Shown here in pieces: positions 36,801 to 47,775 of a DNA stretch of 64,000 bases. The stretch spans positions 663,358-727,357 of the forward strand of contig NW_008805092.1 in NCBI RefSeq assembly GCF_000004825.1, in the 5' to 3' direction. Under the pieces are notes generated by a model. The model was not told the origin of the DNA and ran no database searches. It saw only the letters and a program-made list of their open reading frames with translations. The stretch is from Heterostelium album PN500. Taxonomy: Eukaryota; Evosea; Eumycetozoa; Acytosteliales; Acytosteliaceae. The translations under genes and the position numbers were made by a program. Numbering within the stretch: position 1 is the stretch's first letter; every line of letters starts with the position of its first letter.

Positions 36801-37241
36801 TGGTGATCTCTTTTTGGCAACCATCTTTCTCTGCCTTTCCTGTACTCTTCTACGTGATTCTTCATCCTTTCTTCTTTGTTCTTCAGCCAACTCCTCTTCA
36901 CTTACACCATCGCCATTTGCCTTCTCTTCGGCAGCCAATCTCTCAAATTCACGCTGCAATTCCTCTTCCATCTTTCTTTGTCTTTCGGCTTGTCGTTCGG
37001 CCTCTATTCTTATACGCTCAGCTTCACCATCATCTTCATCTTGCACAATCGATAAAGATGAAGTCGATTCTAAACCATCCATATTGATAACACCCAACTC
37101 TACCAACTGTTTATATCTAGAGTACTCTGAAGGATCGATGGAAGGATCATCTTCATCATCCATATATATACCGTCATTCTCATGACTCAGTCTTTCTTTG
37201 AATTTGTTTAACTTTACAATATCCTCACCAAAGAATGACAT
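33819..37241 (-). CDS. tacc: TACC-domain centrosomal protein with five internal repeats
   Basis: Exons 34380-37241 and 33819-34301 (phase 0) give 1114 residues. The last ~160 residues are a TACC coiled coil: RFNALKAHAEQKLDSASDQL and KEKENEELAKLCDELIFKLQ match the most conserved blocks of animal TACC3. TACC proteins bind XMAP215-family microtubule polymerases at centrosomes. The body is unusual: five copies of a ~95-residue charged helix block, each containing QREFERLAAEEKANG, a short variable spot, EEELAEEQRRKDEESRRRVQ, then SPEEEEKERQRLQKQKERDE. Copies are separated by Gln/Pro/Val linkers. A Gln/Pro/Asn-rich segment and a predicted helix (YSQEDVDRMIEQARKEILKQ) precede the TACC domain. Confidence 0.88.
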
Positions 37242-37846
37242 TCTCTATCTTCGATCCTTATTTTTATATAAATACACTTGATCTTCTACTATACATAAAA
37301 ATAAATTTATAATTATTATTAATTTTTTATAAATATTTTTCAGGCATAAAAAAAAAAACAATATTTTGATCAGTTTTTTACCACTTATAATTTATTTATT
37401 TGAATTCATTAAAATAAAATTTTAATTTGCTATTATAATCTTAAACTTTTTATTATATTTCTTATTTGTCTATTTATTTAATCTTAATTTTTTTTTGTTT
37501 AATTAATTATTTGAAGATTTTAATTATCATTTTACTTTTTTGAATTGTTTTTTTTTTTTGAAGTTCGAATAAAATTTGAATTTTTTACAATTTTAATGAA
37601 AATTTGGGGTTAGTGTGGCGGAGAGGTCTCTGGTCGTCTCTCAGAGTTGGTGCAGCGAGTATCCGCACTGTTGATATATACAATGATTTCAAATTGATAG
37701 AATCTTGTTTGCAAATTCTGTTTGTTGGTACTCATGTATGTATCTAGATTTCATTTATCTACCTTATATTAGTTTACTTACCTACTATCTATTCGTCTAT
37801 CAAATGTAGTAAGGATATCACCTTATATAAACAAAAAGAACACAAA
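37242..37846. promoter_or_regulatory. Divergent intergenic region with a GC-rich patch
   Basis: About 600 bp between the TACC start (minus) and eS12 start (plus). Most is A/T runs, but 37610-37675 is sharply less AT-rich and has self-complementary segments (GAGAG..CTCTC and GTGC..GCAC). It could be the start of the eS12 transcript or a separate small RNA. Confidence 0.5.
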
Positions 37847-38266
37847 ATGTCTGAAGGAGATGTTGTATCAGCTATTACCAACCCAGTCGAGAAGGTAACC
37901 GACCCAATGGTTGCCCTCCAAAAGGTCCTCAAGGAAGCTTTGGCCTGCAGAGGTGTTGCCCGTGGTCTCCACGAAGTCGTCAGAGATTTGGACACTAGAG
38001 CTGCCCGTCTCTGTGTTTTGGCTGAAAACTGTGATGAGCCAAACTACGTTCGTTTGGTCAAGGGATTGTGCGCTGAACACGATATCCCATTGATCACCGT
38101 TGAAGACTCAAAATTGTTGGGAGAATGGGCCGGTCTTTGCAAGCTCGACAAGGAAGCCACCGCCCGTAAGGTCGTTGCCTGCTCCTGTGTTGCCATCAAA
38201 ACCTTCGGTAAGGAGTCCGAAGAATACAAATTCCTCATGGAGTATGTTGAGAAGAACAGAGTCTAA
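37847..38266 (+). CDS. rps12: 40S ribosomal protein eS12
   Basis: Component of the small ribosomal subunit. Single exon of 139 residues, close to the usual ~132-143. The L7Ae-like fold is recognisable: ALQKVLKEALACRGVARGLH, AARLCVLAENCDEPNYVRLV, CAEHDIPLITVEDSKLLGEW and GLCKLDKEATARKVVACSCV, ending MEYVEKNRV. Codon usage is strongly biased to C-ending codons, as expected for a highly expressed gene and unlike its neighbours. Confidence 0.97.
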   Translation: MSEGDVVSAITNPVEKVTDPMVALQKVLKEALACRGVARGLHEVVRDLDTRAARLCVLAENCDEPNYVRLVKGLCAEHDIPLITVEDSKLLGEWAGLCKLDKEATARKVVACSCVAIKTFGKESEEYKFLMEYVEKNRV

Positions 38267-38462
38267 ATGATCGAATTTACCAATATAATTTCATAACATA
38301 TATATTATAAATTTAATCACCAAACCAAAAAACAAAACAAAACAACTTTATATTTTGTAAAAAAAACTATTTATTTGATTATGATGTTTCATGTTTTAGA
38401 TTATTATTATTATTTACTATTTGTTTTTTTTTTTTTTTTTATTAAAAAGATGGTTCAGATGT

Positions 38463-39019
38463 TTAAATTGAAGGTGTTCCTGTTTGAGATTTAATTGGTT
38501 TAACAGGTTTTGGAAGAACTTTAAGATCACCTTGCGATGTTACAGTCCATCTATCATTCTCTTTAAGAATCTTTAAATTTAACAACAATTTATTTATTAG
38601 AAATCAATTAATTGATATATAGATGGATATATTTGTATATATAATCTATTGTTATTATTATTTGATTGATTAAATACCTTTTTGTTAAATTGTTTACCAA
38701 GTATTTTTTCGATTTTTGCGTGTTGCGCAGCCAATATTTTCGAACGAATTTGTTTCATTGGTACGCAACTACCCTCTGGATACTCTTTGATGGCATTCTT
38801 GATTTCTTTTTTCCATTCGAGTCTCTTGATGGTAACCTTTTTCTTATCTTTGTTCTTCTTGTCTTTCTTTTTATCCTTCTTCTTGTCCTTCTTTTTCATA
38901 TCTTTTTTATTTTTCTCTACCATCTTTTTCATCAATCCTTCATCTGCCATTGTATTTTGATTTAATAATTGATTCATTGGAGGTACCAATGTTTCAGCAT
39001 TATTATTATTTAAATCCAT
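38463..39019 (-). CDS. LYAR-type winged-helix nucleolar protein
   Basis: Exons 38678-39019 and 38463-38570 (phase 0) give 149 residues. An Asn-containing N-terminus is followed by a strongly basic stretch of alternating Lys/Asp (KKDKKKDKKKDKKNKD), then a C-terminal domain, IKRLEWKKEIKNAIKEYPEG followed by MKQIRSKILAAQ, KILGKQFNKK and DRWTVTSQGDLKVL. This order fits the winged-helix C-terminal domain of the cell-growth-regulating nucleolar protein LYAR (WKGTIK-like helix, FNKK turn, final beta hairpin). The N-terminal zinc fingers of animal LYAR are absent, so only the tail domain is shared. A nucleolar RNA/chromatin role is inferred. Confidence 0.7.
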
Positions 39020-39475
39020 TATTTATTATTTTAAATTAAAATTATTTATTTATTATATATATATCTATTTTTATTTGTTTAGTTTTGTTTTTTATTATTT
39101 TAAATTTGTTTAATACTCTTGAGTAAGGTAACAATAAATATAGCTATATTGTTAGGAAATCTGTAATCTAACAGATAAAATTTCTTGAGTTTAATTTAAA
39201 CAAGTGGGGTGTGTTTTTTTTTTTGAAAAAACCAAACATTTAATTTCCTATTAATGTTCCATTAAATAATTAATTAATGAGAGTGGCTGATTTTTAAATA
39301 TAAATTTTAGTTTGTTTTTGTTTAATTGATTTGATTTATTTACAAAATTGAATGCTATTGATCTATAAATAGAATAGAAATGATAAAATAAGATTGTTTT
39401 TATTATTTTTACAATTGCAGTATGTCTATTGGGTACTTATAAAATAAAATGGTTGTTGACATACACAACAGAGTT
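39020..39475. other. Intergenic
   Basis: About 455 bp upstream of the LYAR-type gene and downstream of the cyclin gene (both minus). AT-rich. A plus-strand frame crossing 39429-39668 is the shadow of the cyclin gene's last exon. Confidence 0.5.
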
Positions 39476-40602
39476 TCAATGGTCGTTCAAAAATGAAAGT
39501 ATAACATTGTTACCTTTGAAAATGAGTATCTGTATTTTATCAATCATGTTTGTTATGACCTGTATTGGAAATTCTGATACTAACGATGCTAATGAATATG
39601 ATTCAATATTAATAGATAAATTACAAAAAAGTTATATTGTTCCAAAAGTCATTGATTTGTTAAAGTGAAATTAAAAAAAACAAATAATATGTTTTGTAAA
39701 ACTTACCCCAACGTATCATTTGATTGGTTTTAGATTTCGTATAGATTGCGTATGCTATTGAGACTACAGCAATTGAAACCAATGAGAATGATTCACTAAG
39801 ATACTCTTTAGGATATAAGTATAAAAAGTCAAGTATCTTTTGACAAACTGGTTGAAGTTGTTCTACATTCGACGGAAAGTAACATTCTAATACCAATCCA
39901 ACGAATTCATCAATTAATGGTATTCTAAGATAGTTACTGATAATATCAAGAAAATCTAAACGAATTTGTTAAAATTAATAAAAAAAAAAGAATATCGTTA
40001 GTAGTAATCATTTGTTTTATAATTATTATCTATAAAGTATACCCAATTCAATCTTCATATAAGTATTCAATTCAAAATAGGTATTAATTAACATTTTAAG
40101 AGTATATTCCATATGTGTTTCATTCATCTTTGTTTCAATTAGTTCAATCAAATGTTTAATTAGCAATAGCAATCATCTACATACTTTACAAGCCAATATT
40201 AAAGAGCAAATTGATATTTGTGTTTCATAGTTTGAATTTCTATTGTTATTTATATTAAAGTTATTTCTATTGCTTTTCTTTTGATTAATATCTCTAAGAC
40301 CAAGATATCTTTGGAATAAACTAATATAATAAAAAATTAAAACAAAGTTCATTAGTAGTTTGTTATTAATAGTTGTTATAATTGTTTATTATATACCATA
40401 TTGCATAGTGTACATTGGTTTTATTGATGCTATATCTTCTTGCAATACTATAAAGCATTAGAATGATATTACTGTTTGGATATGGAAATAAAGAGTTGTA
40501 GTTCTTCCAATTATCTTCTTTCAATAGCTGTAATTTATATGTTTCTTTAAAATTAAAGAAAGATTGACTTTTATGATTGAATCTATTTTCAAATACGATC
40601 AT
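39476..40602 (-). CDS. Cyclin-box protein
   Basis: Five short exons: 40397-40602, 40185-40320, 40043-40127, 39707-39955 and 39476-39588, giving 262 residues with frame kept at each junction. The start chosen is MIVFENRFNHKSQSFF; upstream in-frame codons are T-rich and lack ATG. The cyclin fold is visible: SNIILMLYSIARRYSINKTN, LFQRYLGLRDI, then QISICSLILACKMNETH (the usual ..A(A/C)..LA.K.(E/N)E pattern), YLRIPLIDEFVGLVLECYFP and the second-lobe helix SLVSIAVVSIAYAI. It ends NVILSFLNDH. Presumably partners a cyclin-dependent kinase; subtype unclear. An Asn-rich insert interrupts the first cyclin box. Confidence 0.7.
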
Positions 40603-40715
40603 ATTTGATATTGAAAGATAATAACAACAATAGATAATAGTAAAAAGATATTGGTAAAAAAATAATAATAAACATGCTGTCAACAACAAATTTTTGTTTT
40701 TAAATTAAGTTCTCT

Positions 40716-42600
40716 TTATTTTTGTTGTGCATGAAGTTTATTTCTTTCATTAAATTTTATTATTCTCTCTTCCAGTAGATATGCATTCGATTGTAGAGTA
40801 TTGGGGTTTGTCCAAAGTCTTTCGGATAGTGCAGCTGCTGGTGGACCAATTGCATAGTCTTGCCTATCAAGCCATTCACTTGTCATCAATATCTCGCCTC
40901 CAATCCACATCGGCATTTCATATATAAACTTGAGGTCATTATAAACATATTCCCATATCTCTCTAGTAACACTTGTTTTAATAGAAAATAAAAAGAAATT
41001 AGTAGAAGATAATAAATTAAAATATATTTATAACTTACTCTTTATCTCTTTCTTTGATGATTTCATTGATTTCTAATGTAAATATAGATTGATCTGGATG
41101 CTTATGAATGTTCTTGTATGATTTTGATTTGTGATTGTGTTGGATCAATATCTTTTCATCGAAAAATGACAAATCATAGAGATTTTGTCGTTCTTCTGGG
41201 TATATGATCAATTCAATACCCTTTTCCCGAAGGTACTTTACAATATTTTCTCTTAAATATTCAATATATTGAATTGGGTTTTTGTTTCCAAGAGAACTTT
41301 CATTCATACTAGATAGGCATGCAATTAAACGATCTAAATAGTTAATTTTATCCTCTCCAATATTTCTTTTAAAAAAAAAAAGAAATTAATTTTAAATTAA
41401 AGATCTGTTATATTTTTATACAAACATATAAACCAAATTATTTAAATCATGATTTTGGAAATGACTTAGAAATAAATTTAGTATTTCCTTTGTTTGATTG
41501 AATTCTATATCAATTGGATTTAGAATATATAAACATGTTTGATTGATTTTACTATTGTTTAGATTGTAAGCTGAATTAAAAATAACTTTATCACTATTGT
41601 TTGGTATGTCTATTGTTTCAAATAATGGTATTTCCAAAATTAATTTGATACCATTTATTTTCAATTGATTAATTATTAATTGTATGTCGTTCTTTTTATA
41701 TTTATCATCAATATTATTAATATTTTTAACATTATTATTATTATTATTATTAAATAAATCTAATTGTTGAGCATTTCTGAAATCAAATGGTTTCCAATGT
41801 AGATAATTAAGTTTTAGTGTTCCCATTTGATTGATAAAATTTATGAATTTCGAGGTTGGGATGAATTTGGTTGATGTATCGAGGTGAATTGCTCTGTGAT
41901 TTTTAAACGGTTTATCATGTATGTGAATGGGAAGTCTGCAGAGTTTATACAAACTTGTATCTTCTTCAAATTGGAGAAGCTGACCAAATGTATGTAATCC
42001 ATAGATAATACCATTGGCCGAGTGAGAGGTAATCTTTACAACATGATGATCGATAGTAATTGAGTATGCATCTTCAATAATTCCCGAGTCATTATGAAAG
42101 ATATCATCAAACATATCATTGAGAATAGCCAACTCTACAACATAGATATCCGATGTAACGTTCTGCGATTTACCAAGATAGATTGATTTGATATTTTCAG
42201 TGATATCCCTGAAAATATCACCATCATTATTATTATTGTCATCCTCCAATTGAAATTCTAGATTTATTCCAACTCTTCTACATGAATGTGTTGGATTGTC
42301 AATGGTAAACATAGAGACACGATTAGGACTCGGTAACATGTTTGATTCCAAAAAGAAACCATCTACTCTTGACTCTATCCTGTATCGTCTAATAGTATCG
42401 TCAAAGTAAGCATATTCACGAGGTCTATCGATTGGTCTAGGTGCTCTGAGTATTCTCGTTGGTTGATCTATTGATTCTTCTGTAGTAGTTGAAAAGGTTA
42501 TTTCGTTCAAATTAAACAACAAGATCAACTGAATAAATATAGATATAACAAATATTAATGATAGTATCTTGAATATTAAAATCCTATTTATTCTATTCAT
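40716..42600 (-). CDS. GH20 beta-hexosaminidase homologue, active site degenerate
   Basis: Exons 41426-42600, 41039-41365 and 40716-40971 give 585 residues. Residues ~8-30 are a signal anchor (ILIFKILSLIFVISIFIQLI). The N-terminal GH20 domain (YSITIDHHVVKITSHSANGI, GLHTFGQLLQ) leads into the barrel: NHRAIHLDTSTKFIP at ~234-248, KLNYLHWKPFDF at ~263-274, and YINIGEDKINY after exon 1. Active hexosaminidases have DTSRH, LHWHxxDDQ and GGDE here, so the substrate-binding Arg, the His and the catalytic Glu (Asp-Glu pair) are replaced. The C-terminal part is conserved (MWIGGEILMTSEWL, AALSERLWTNP). Likely a lumenal pseudoenzyme or one with altered chemistry. The first intron uses a GTTTGT donor. Confidence 0.8.
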
Positions 42601-43016
42601 TATTACTATTAATATTGAATATATCTTTATTTATTATAACAATAGATAATCATATGCTAAAATAATTAATATTAAAGAGTTCATTGTATTAATATAATAG
42701 TGTGTTTTTAAAACTTTAAATATTTGTTTATTTGTGAAAAAAAAAAATGTGTTACCACACAAGTCAAACAGCTTCACACTTCACACCAAAATCAGCTTCC
42801 CTAACCACACCATCTTACAATTTTTAATTGATTATTTTTTATTTTTATTTTTTTTCAATTAATTGTGTTTGCAAAGCACAAGAGAGGTATAAAGAGTATA
42901 ATAATTTTTTTGAATTTATCTTTTTTTTAATAGATAGATAGATAATTATTAATATAGATAAAAGATAGATAGAGAAATATTAATTTTTTGAATTTATTAA
43001 TAAAGGATAGATAAAT
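42601..43016. promoter_or_regulatory. Divergent intergenic region
   Basis: About 415 bp between the GH20-like start (minus) and the amidohydrolase-like start (plus). GATA-rich just before the plus-strand ATG (AGATAGATAG). No RNA gene seen. Confidence 0.45.
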
Positions 43017-44978
43017 ATGTCATTATCTTGGTTATCTTCAAAATTGGGAGGTAATTTCAAATCAAAGAATAATGATAATGATTCAAGTGGAAAGACAAGT
43101 GGCATTACATCTAGTATCACTGCATTTGGTAGAAGTCTAAGTAAGAGTGATCTAGATGTAAATGATCAATATGATAACAATGCAATCGGTATTCTCTCGA
43201 GTTCAAGCGTATCGTCTGGCAATACCTCTGGAGGGAGCCCTAATGGTCACACCAACCATAGCAATACACAATCTTTGTCGTCGTCGTCATCTACGTTGGA
43301 CATGTCGACACTAAGTGTCGGTGCAAGAGAATTGATCGATGTTTCCCTGGAACCTTTTGTAAGAACACCCAGTGGATGTCTGATCGATCATCTTGTCAAC
43401 TTGTTTGGAATCGGTACAGACACCAACTGCTATGCCAATGGTGCAGAGATCTACGATCGATTCCATCACCCATTCAAATTCATCAAGTTCAAGGCATTCA
43501 CATCGGCATGCGCAATCGATAACAACTCACAATGGGACAGACAATACGTTGACAGAGTAGTAAAGTTAACAAGACAATTGAAATCAACTTATCCAGTAAG
43601 TTAACCAAAGCACCCATCGATTAATACATTACAAAACTAACATATTATTATTTTTATTAAAGATTGGTAAGAGTATATTGTCTGCAATTGATAAGAGATA
43701 TAGTGAAGAAGGACAAGAGATGATGAAAATGACAGGATTATATGTACCAAATGATTATTTACTTGATATTGTACAGGATTTCTCTGATTTATTTAGTATG
43801 TATTGTTATTAAACTATCTATCATATTTTTATCTATTTTAAGTAGTTTAACAGGTTGAATTAATATATAATTATTTAGTTCCATGTATTTCAATTCACCC
43901 CTATAGAAAAGATGCAATCGATGAACTTTTGAAATGGATAGTTAAAGGTGTTCGTTTCGTTAGATGGTTACCAATATCAATGGGTATTGATATGAGTAGT
44001 GAATTATGTGGTATGTGTTATTTTTTTAGGTTAGATCAAAATAAGCTAACATATTGATTATTATTATTAGTACCATTCTATGAAGCATTGGTTGAAAATG
44101 ATATTATATTGTTTGTACATGTTGGTAATGAACATTCATTGATTGAACCACCAGATTCAAATTCAGCACTTGGCAACCCACTACTTCTCAAAAGAGCATT
44201 GGATATCGGTGTCAAAATAGTTGGTGTACATTGTGGAGGTGAAGGAAAATCTGTGGATTTCGATGATCCAAAACAAACTATTACACCTAATTTACATGTA
44301 AATATATTATTAGTTTGTGGAAAAAAAAAACGGATTTACTAATCAATTTGCGATTGTACAATAATAATAATAATAATATCATCAGTTATTTTTAAGACTT
44401 ATGCACGAAAAGAAATATGAAGATAATTTAATTGGAGATCTAAGTGGTGTTATAGCTTATAATAGAGTTGATAGTTTGGTGCCTATGCTCGACCACCACT
44501 ACCTACACCATAGATTTATATATTCAAGTGACTATCCGATACCAGCAGTCAATCTAGCCGTGATAACCACACTTTTGGCCAACAGAGGATTGATCACACC
44601 AGACGAACGTAATCTAGTAAATGAAATATATAAATTCAATCCAATTCTATTCGATATCGTATTGAAAAGAATCATTAGATCACCAATAACCGGAAATAGA
44701 TTTAATTTATCAATATTTAAGGTAATATTTGTTGTTTATTATTGTTTATTATTATTATTACGTTTACTAACCAAATATCTAATCAATTATAGGAGAATAA
44801 GTTTTTTGAATCAAGTATACATGGTGATTTTAATCAAAGTAATTCAAATATAATTCAACCATTGAAAAAGCAATCAGCACAACAGTCACCTGTACAGTTA
44901 TCATATGATTCACCGATATTAGATTTGGTTAATTTGAAAGATGATGACTTTGAATTGGAAGAGTATACTGATTTCTAA
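43017..44978 (+). CDS. Amidohydrolase-superfamily-like protein
   Basis: Six exons: 43017-43595, 43663-43795, 43879-44010, 44071-44297, 44386-44721 and 44793-44978, giving 530 residues. After a ~100-residue Ser/Asn-rich leader comes a TIM-barrel hydrolase pattern: IDHLVNLFGIGTDTNCYANG, then PCISIHPYRKDA, a strand with WIVKGVRFVRWLP, FVHVGNEHSL, KIVGVHCGGEGKSVDFDD and RFIYSSDYPIPAVN with the late Asp of amidohydrolases. The first strand normally gives a metal-binding H-x-H (as in DxHVHLVG); here that spot reads D-H-L-V-N, so both ligands seem missing. The C-terminal exon is a Gln/Asp-rich tail. Function unknown; the assignment to the superfamily is by pattern. Confidence 0.65.
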
Positions 44979-45304
44979 AGAAACCTTGTTGTTATTAATT
45001 GTAAATAAAATAGATAAAATAGATTATTTTGATTTTCAAAATTAATTAAAATATTATTAATGTAATAATTCTTTGTTGTCTCAAGATCAAAATAAATATC
45101 TAAAAAAAAAGATATCTTTTACCAAAAAAGTCACTTGTTGATTATTGATTAAAAATTTAATGTAAAAGAAGCTTATTCCACTGCTGGTGGTTTAAATTTT
45201 AATTTGTTTTTTTTTTTTTTTTTTTTTGGAAATTTCAATATTAATTAATGAAAGAGATATAAGCTTGTAATCAATCTTTATTTACGAAATAATTATTTAG
45301 AAAG
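44979..45304. other. Intergenic between tandem plus-strand genes
   Basis: About 325 bp with a 22-nt T run near 45205-45227 shortly before the next start. No other feature recognised. Confidence 0.5.
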
Positions 45305-46537
45305 ATGGAAGAATTACTTAAATTACAGAAACCAAGATTACCAAATAAAGATGCACATCCATATCATATGTATGATATGATCACTGATACACCAGCTGCC
45401 CTTAGAAGAGTCTATCAAGAGGAACAAGCCGTTATCGAGTCTGTTGCTACTGTGTTACACTCTGATCGTATCAATCGTATCTTACTTGTAGGCATCGGTA
45501 CTTCATGGCACGCAACTCTCAATGCGGCCTATCTTTTAAATAAGGTAGGAGGCCTGGGTCTCTCAGACACCAAGACTGTTACAGCTTGGAATAGTTTCGA
45601 CTTTATTCAACAACAACCAAAGATCGATAGTTCCTCTGCAGTCATTATTTTCTCACATCGTGGTGTAAAGAAGTTCAGCTACCAATCGTATATCCGTGCA
45701 AAGGAAGCTGGATCGTATACAATTTTGCTCACTGGTGTCGGTAGCGCTCTTATTGAGTCGCTCGATGCAGTCATTAGAACTTCAAAGCAAGAGCAATCGT
45801 CGGCATTCACTATCAGCCATTCCTGTTCTTATTATGTCTCTTTGATTCTATCGGTCGAGATAGGACTAAAGAATGGTGTGGACACTGCCAAGGACTTGAA
45901 GCAGAATCATCTCGCAAAAGTACCAGAGTATTTTGAGTCATTGCTTCAAGATGAAACACCCTACAAACGATGGGCAGAATCTGCAAAGGACCGTTCATAC
46001 CTCCCATTCGTAGGATACCTTGGAAACGTATCCAATTGCTATGAAGTTGCACTCAAGATCAAAGAGGCTGCTTGGGTAGTTGCCGAAGGTTGTCAACTTG
46101 AACAATTCATCCACGGTCCATTCGTAGCCGTCGACAACAAGACTGCATTGACTACCATAATAACACCAGATCCACTTGGTAAAGAAAGATCTCATCAATT
46201 ATTAAGTATGATATTATTATTTTTAAAATATGATGTATGTATTAGAATATTAAACAACTTGTTTTTTTTTATTAATTTAGATGCAGCAAAACATGTTGGA
46301 TCGGTTATCTCTGCCATTACAACCAAGAGCGATACTACAACTGAATCAATTGTTGGAGTAGAGAATACCATTAAGTTGGTTGATGTACCAGATCCAATTA
46401 GTATTATTACCAATTTAGGATGTCTTCAATTGTTAACATACCATTTAGCACTGGCTAAAAAAACCAATCCAGATACATTCCGTAGAGATCAACCTCTGCA
46501 TTCTGATGCATTCACAACTGCAGGTCTACTTATTTGA
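45305..46537 (+). CDS. Double-SIS-domain sugar-phosphate isomerase-like protein
   Basis: Related to the isomerase half of glucosamine-6-phosphate synthase, without a glutaminase domain. Exons 45305-46205 and 46281-46537 (phase 1) give 385 residues. First SIS domain: NRILLVGIGTSWHATLNAAY, VTAWNSFDF, VIIFSHRGVKK and YTILLTGVGS. Second: FVGYLGNVSNCYEVALKIKE with EGCQLEQFIHGPF, as in GlmS-type proteins. The C-terminus ends DQPLHSDAFTTAGLLI. The 75-nt intron is a multiple of three and contains no in-frame stop, so an unspliced message would encode a 410-residue product. Substrate is a hexose phosphate by family, identity unknown. Confidence 0.85.
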   Translation: MEELLKLQKPRLPNKDAHPYHMYDMITDTPAALRRVYQEEQAVIESVATVLHSDRINRILLVGIGTSWHATLNAAYLLNKVGGLGLSDTKTVTAWNSFDFIQQQPKIDSSSAVIIFSHRGVKKFSYQSYIRAKEAGSYTILLTGVGSALIESLDAVIRTSKQEQSSAFTISHSCSYYVSLILSVEIGLKNGVDTAKDLKQNHLAKVPEYFESLLQDETPYKRWAESAKDRSYLPFVGYLGNVSNCYEVALKIKEAAWVVAEGCQLEQFIHGPFVAVDNKTALTTIITPDPLGKERSHQLLSMILLFLKYDVCIRILNNLFFFINLDAAKHVGSVISAITTKSDTTTESIVGVENTIKLVDVPDPISIITNLGCLQLLTYHLALAKKTNPDTFRRDQPLHSDAFTTAGLLI

Positions 46538-47775
46538 ATCGTTATCTTTAAGAATAGAGGCAAAACTCTTTCAAATTTTTTAAACAACAAAATAAAGTGT
46601 GTATTAAAAAGTTCAAAGAATATCGGATTGTCAAGCTTAAAGATTCAACACCTAACAAGAAGAAGAAGAAGATAAGGAGAAGAGTGGCATTTTAAATGGT
46701 TTGAAATCTTTAGGATAATGATGATGATGATGAATGAATAAAAATAATAGCAATAATAACAATAAGAGTAAAGATAATAGTGATCACAGTATGTTTATTG
46801 TACAGATAAAAAAGACACTATCTATTTAACAGAGATGTTACATATCACTGGTAAATACCCACCGAATCCAATGGTAATATATATATATATATATATGATT
46901 ATGTATAATCTTAACCTTATATATTACAATTTAATCATTCTATCATATTATTATTGTTGATGGTAATATCATTACACCAAGTGTGAACTTGTTCTAACTA
47001 CTAGACATTCAGTCACAAAGGTTGGTTGAATTGATTTATCATAGTATTATATTTATATATATTCCTTTTCCAAAATTAATGTTATAATAATATTATGATA
47101 AATTTAATGAAGGTATTGCCAATGTTAAATTTTAAGATCCAAATAATTTTTTAACTATTCCATCGATTTTTTAATTTTTTAGAAAAAAAATTAAAATGAA
47201 AAAAACATCCCAATCTATGAATTGTGACATGAAAATTAGGATTGTCATCCCCCATTGAAAAAAGCACACCTTTCTCTTTGAAAAAACAATTTTTGTTGTT
47301 GGTTTTTTATTTTATTTTTTTTATTATTTTTAAAAAGATCCAATGATTTTTATTCAAAGCAAAGGGCACCACATCGATAAACTGATTAAAACTACACAAC
47401 CAGTAATAATACATTATATATCATATTACTTTCAATATTCAATTATTTGTACAAATACACTTTCATTTCACAAAAGGTAACTTAATCGTTCATATTTATC
47501 TGTTAAACATTGTATTGCGCTAATGTGTTAAACCATTTCAATTCAATTATTTTTATTTATTTGATTCACTCACTCACTCACTTCACTTTTCTTTTGCATT
47601 TGATTCACTCTCTTTGCATAATTCACATTTTTAGAATATTTATACATTAGTACGAGATAGTTAAGAAAAGTTGTTAATTTTTTTGTACATTTTATTATTA
47701 TTATAAATGGAAGGTATGTCGTCGTAATATTTTAAAAATAAAATAATGTAAAGTAATATTAATATTTGTAATAAA
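46538..47775. other. Intergenic
   Basis: About 1.24 kb between two plus-strand genes. It contains an (AT)n tract at 46877-46897 and a short leader ORF at 47707-47727 just before the next gene. Lys/Arg-coding AAG repeats at 46657-46675 look coding for a few codons only. No RNA gene recognised. Confidence 0.5.
47707..47727 (+). promoter_or_regulatory. Possible upstream ORF
   Basis: Six-codon frame (MEGMSS, stop) 48 bp ahead of the acyltransferase ATG. It also contains a GGTATGT donor-like site, so it could instead mark a first exon, but no acceptor joins it to the main frame. Its presence in the mRNA is not shown. Confidence 0.3.

Noticed and set aside
39429-39668. Plus-strand frame with a signal-peptide-like hydrophobic stretch
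   Set aside because: Opposite strand of the last exons of the cyclin gene; begins at a non-ATG codon.
47707-47775. A first exon ATG GAA G with GTATGT donor for the acyltransferase gene
   Set aside because: No AG acceptor before the main frame restores the reading frame; kept only as a possible upstream ORF.
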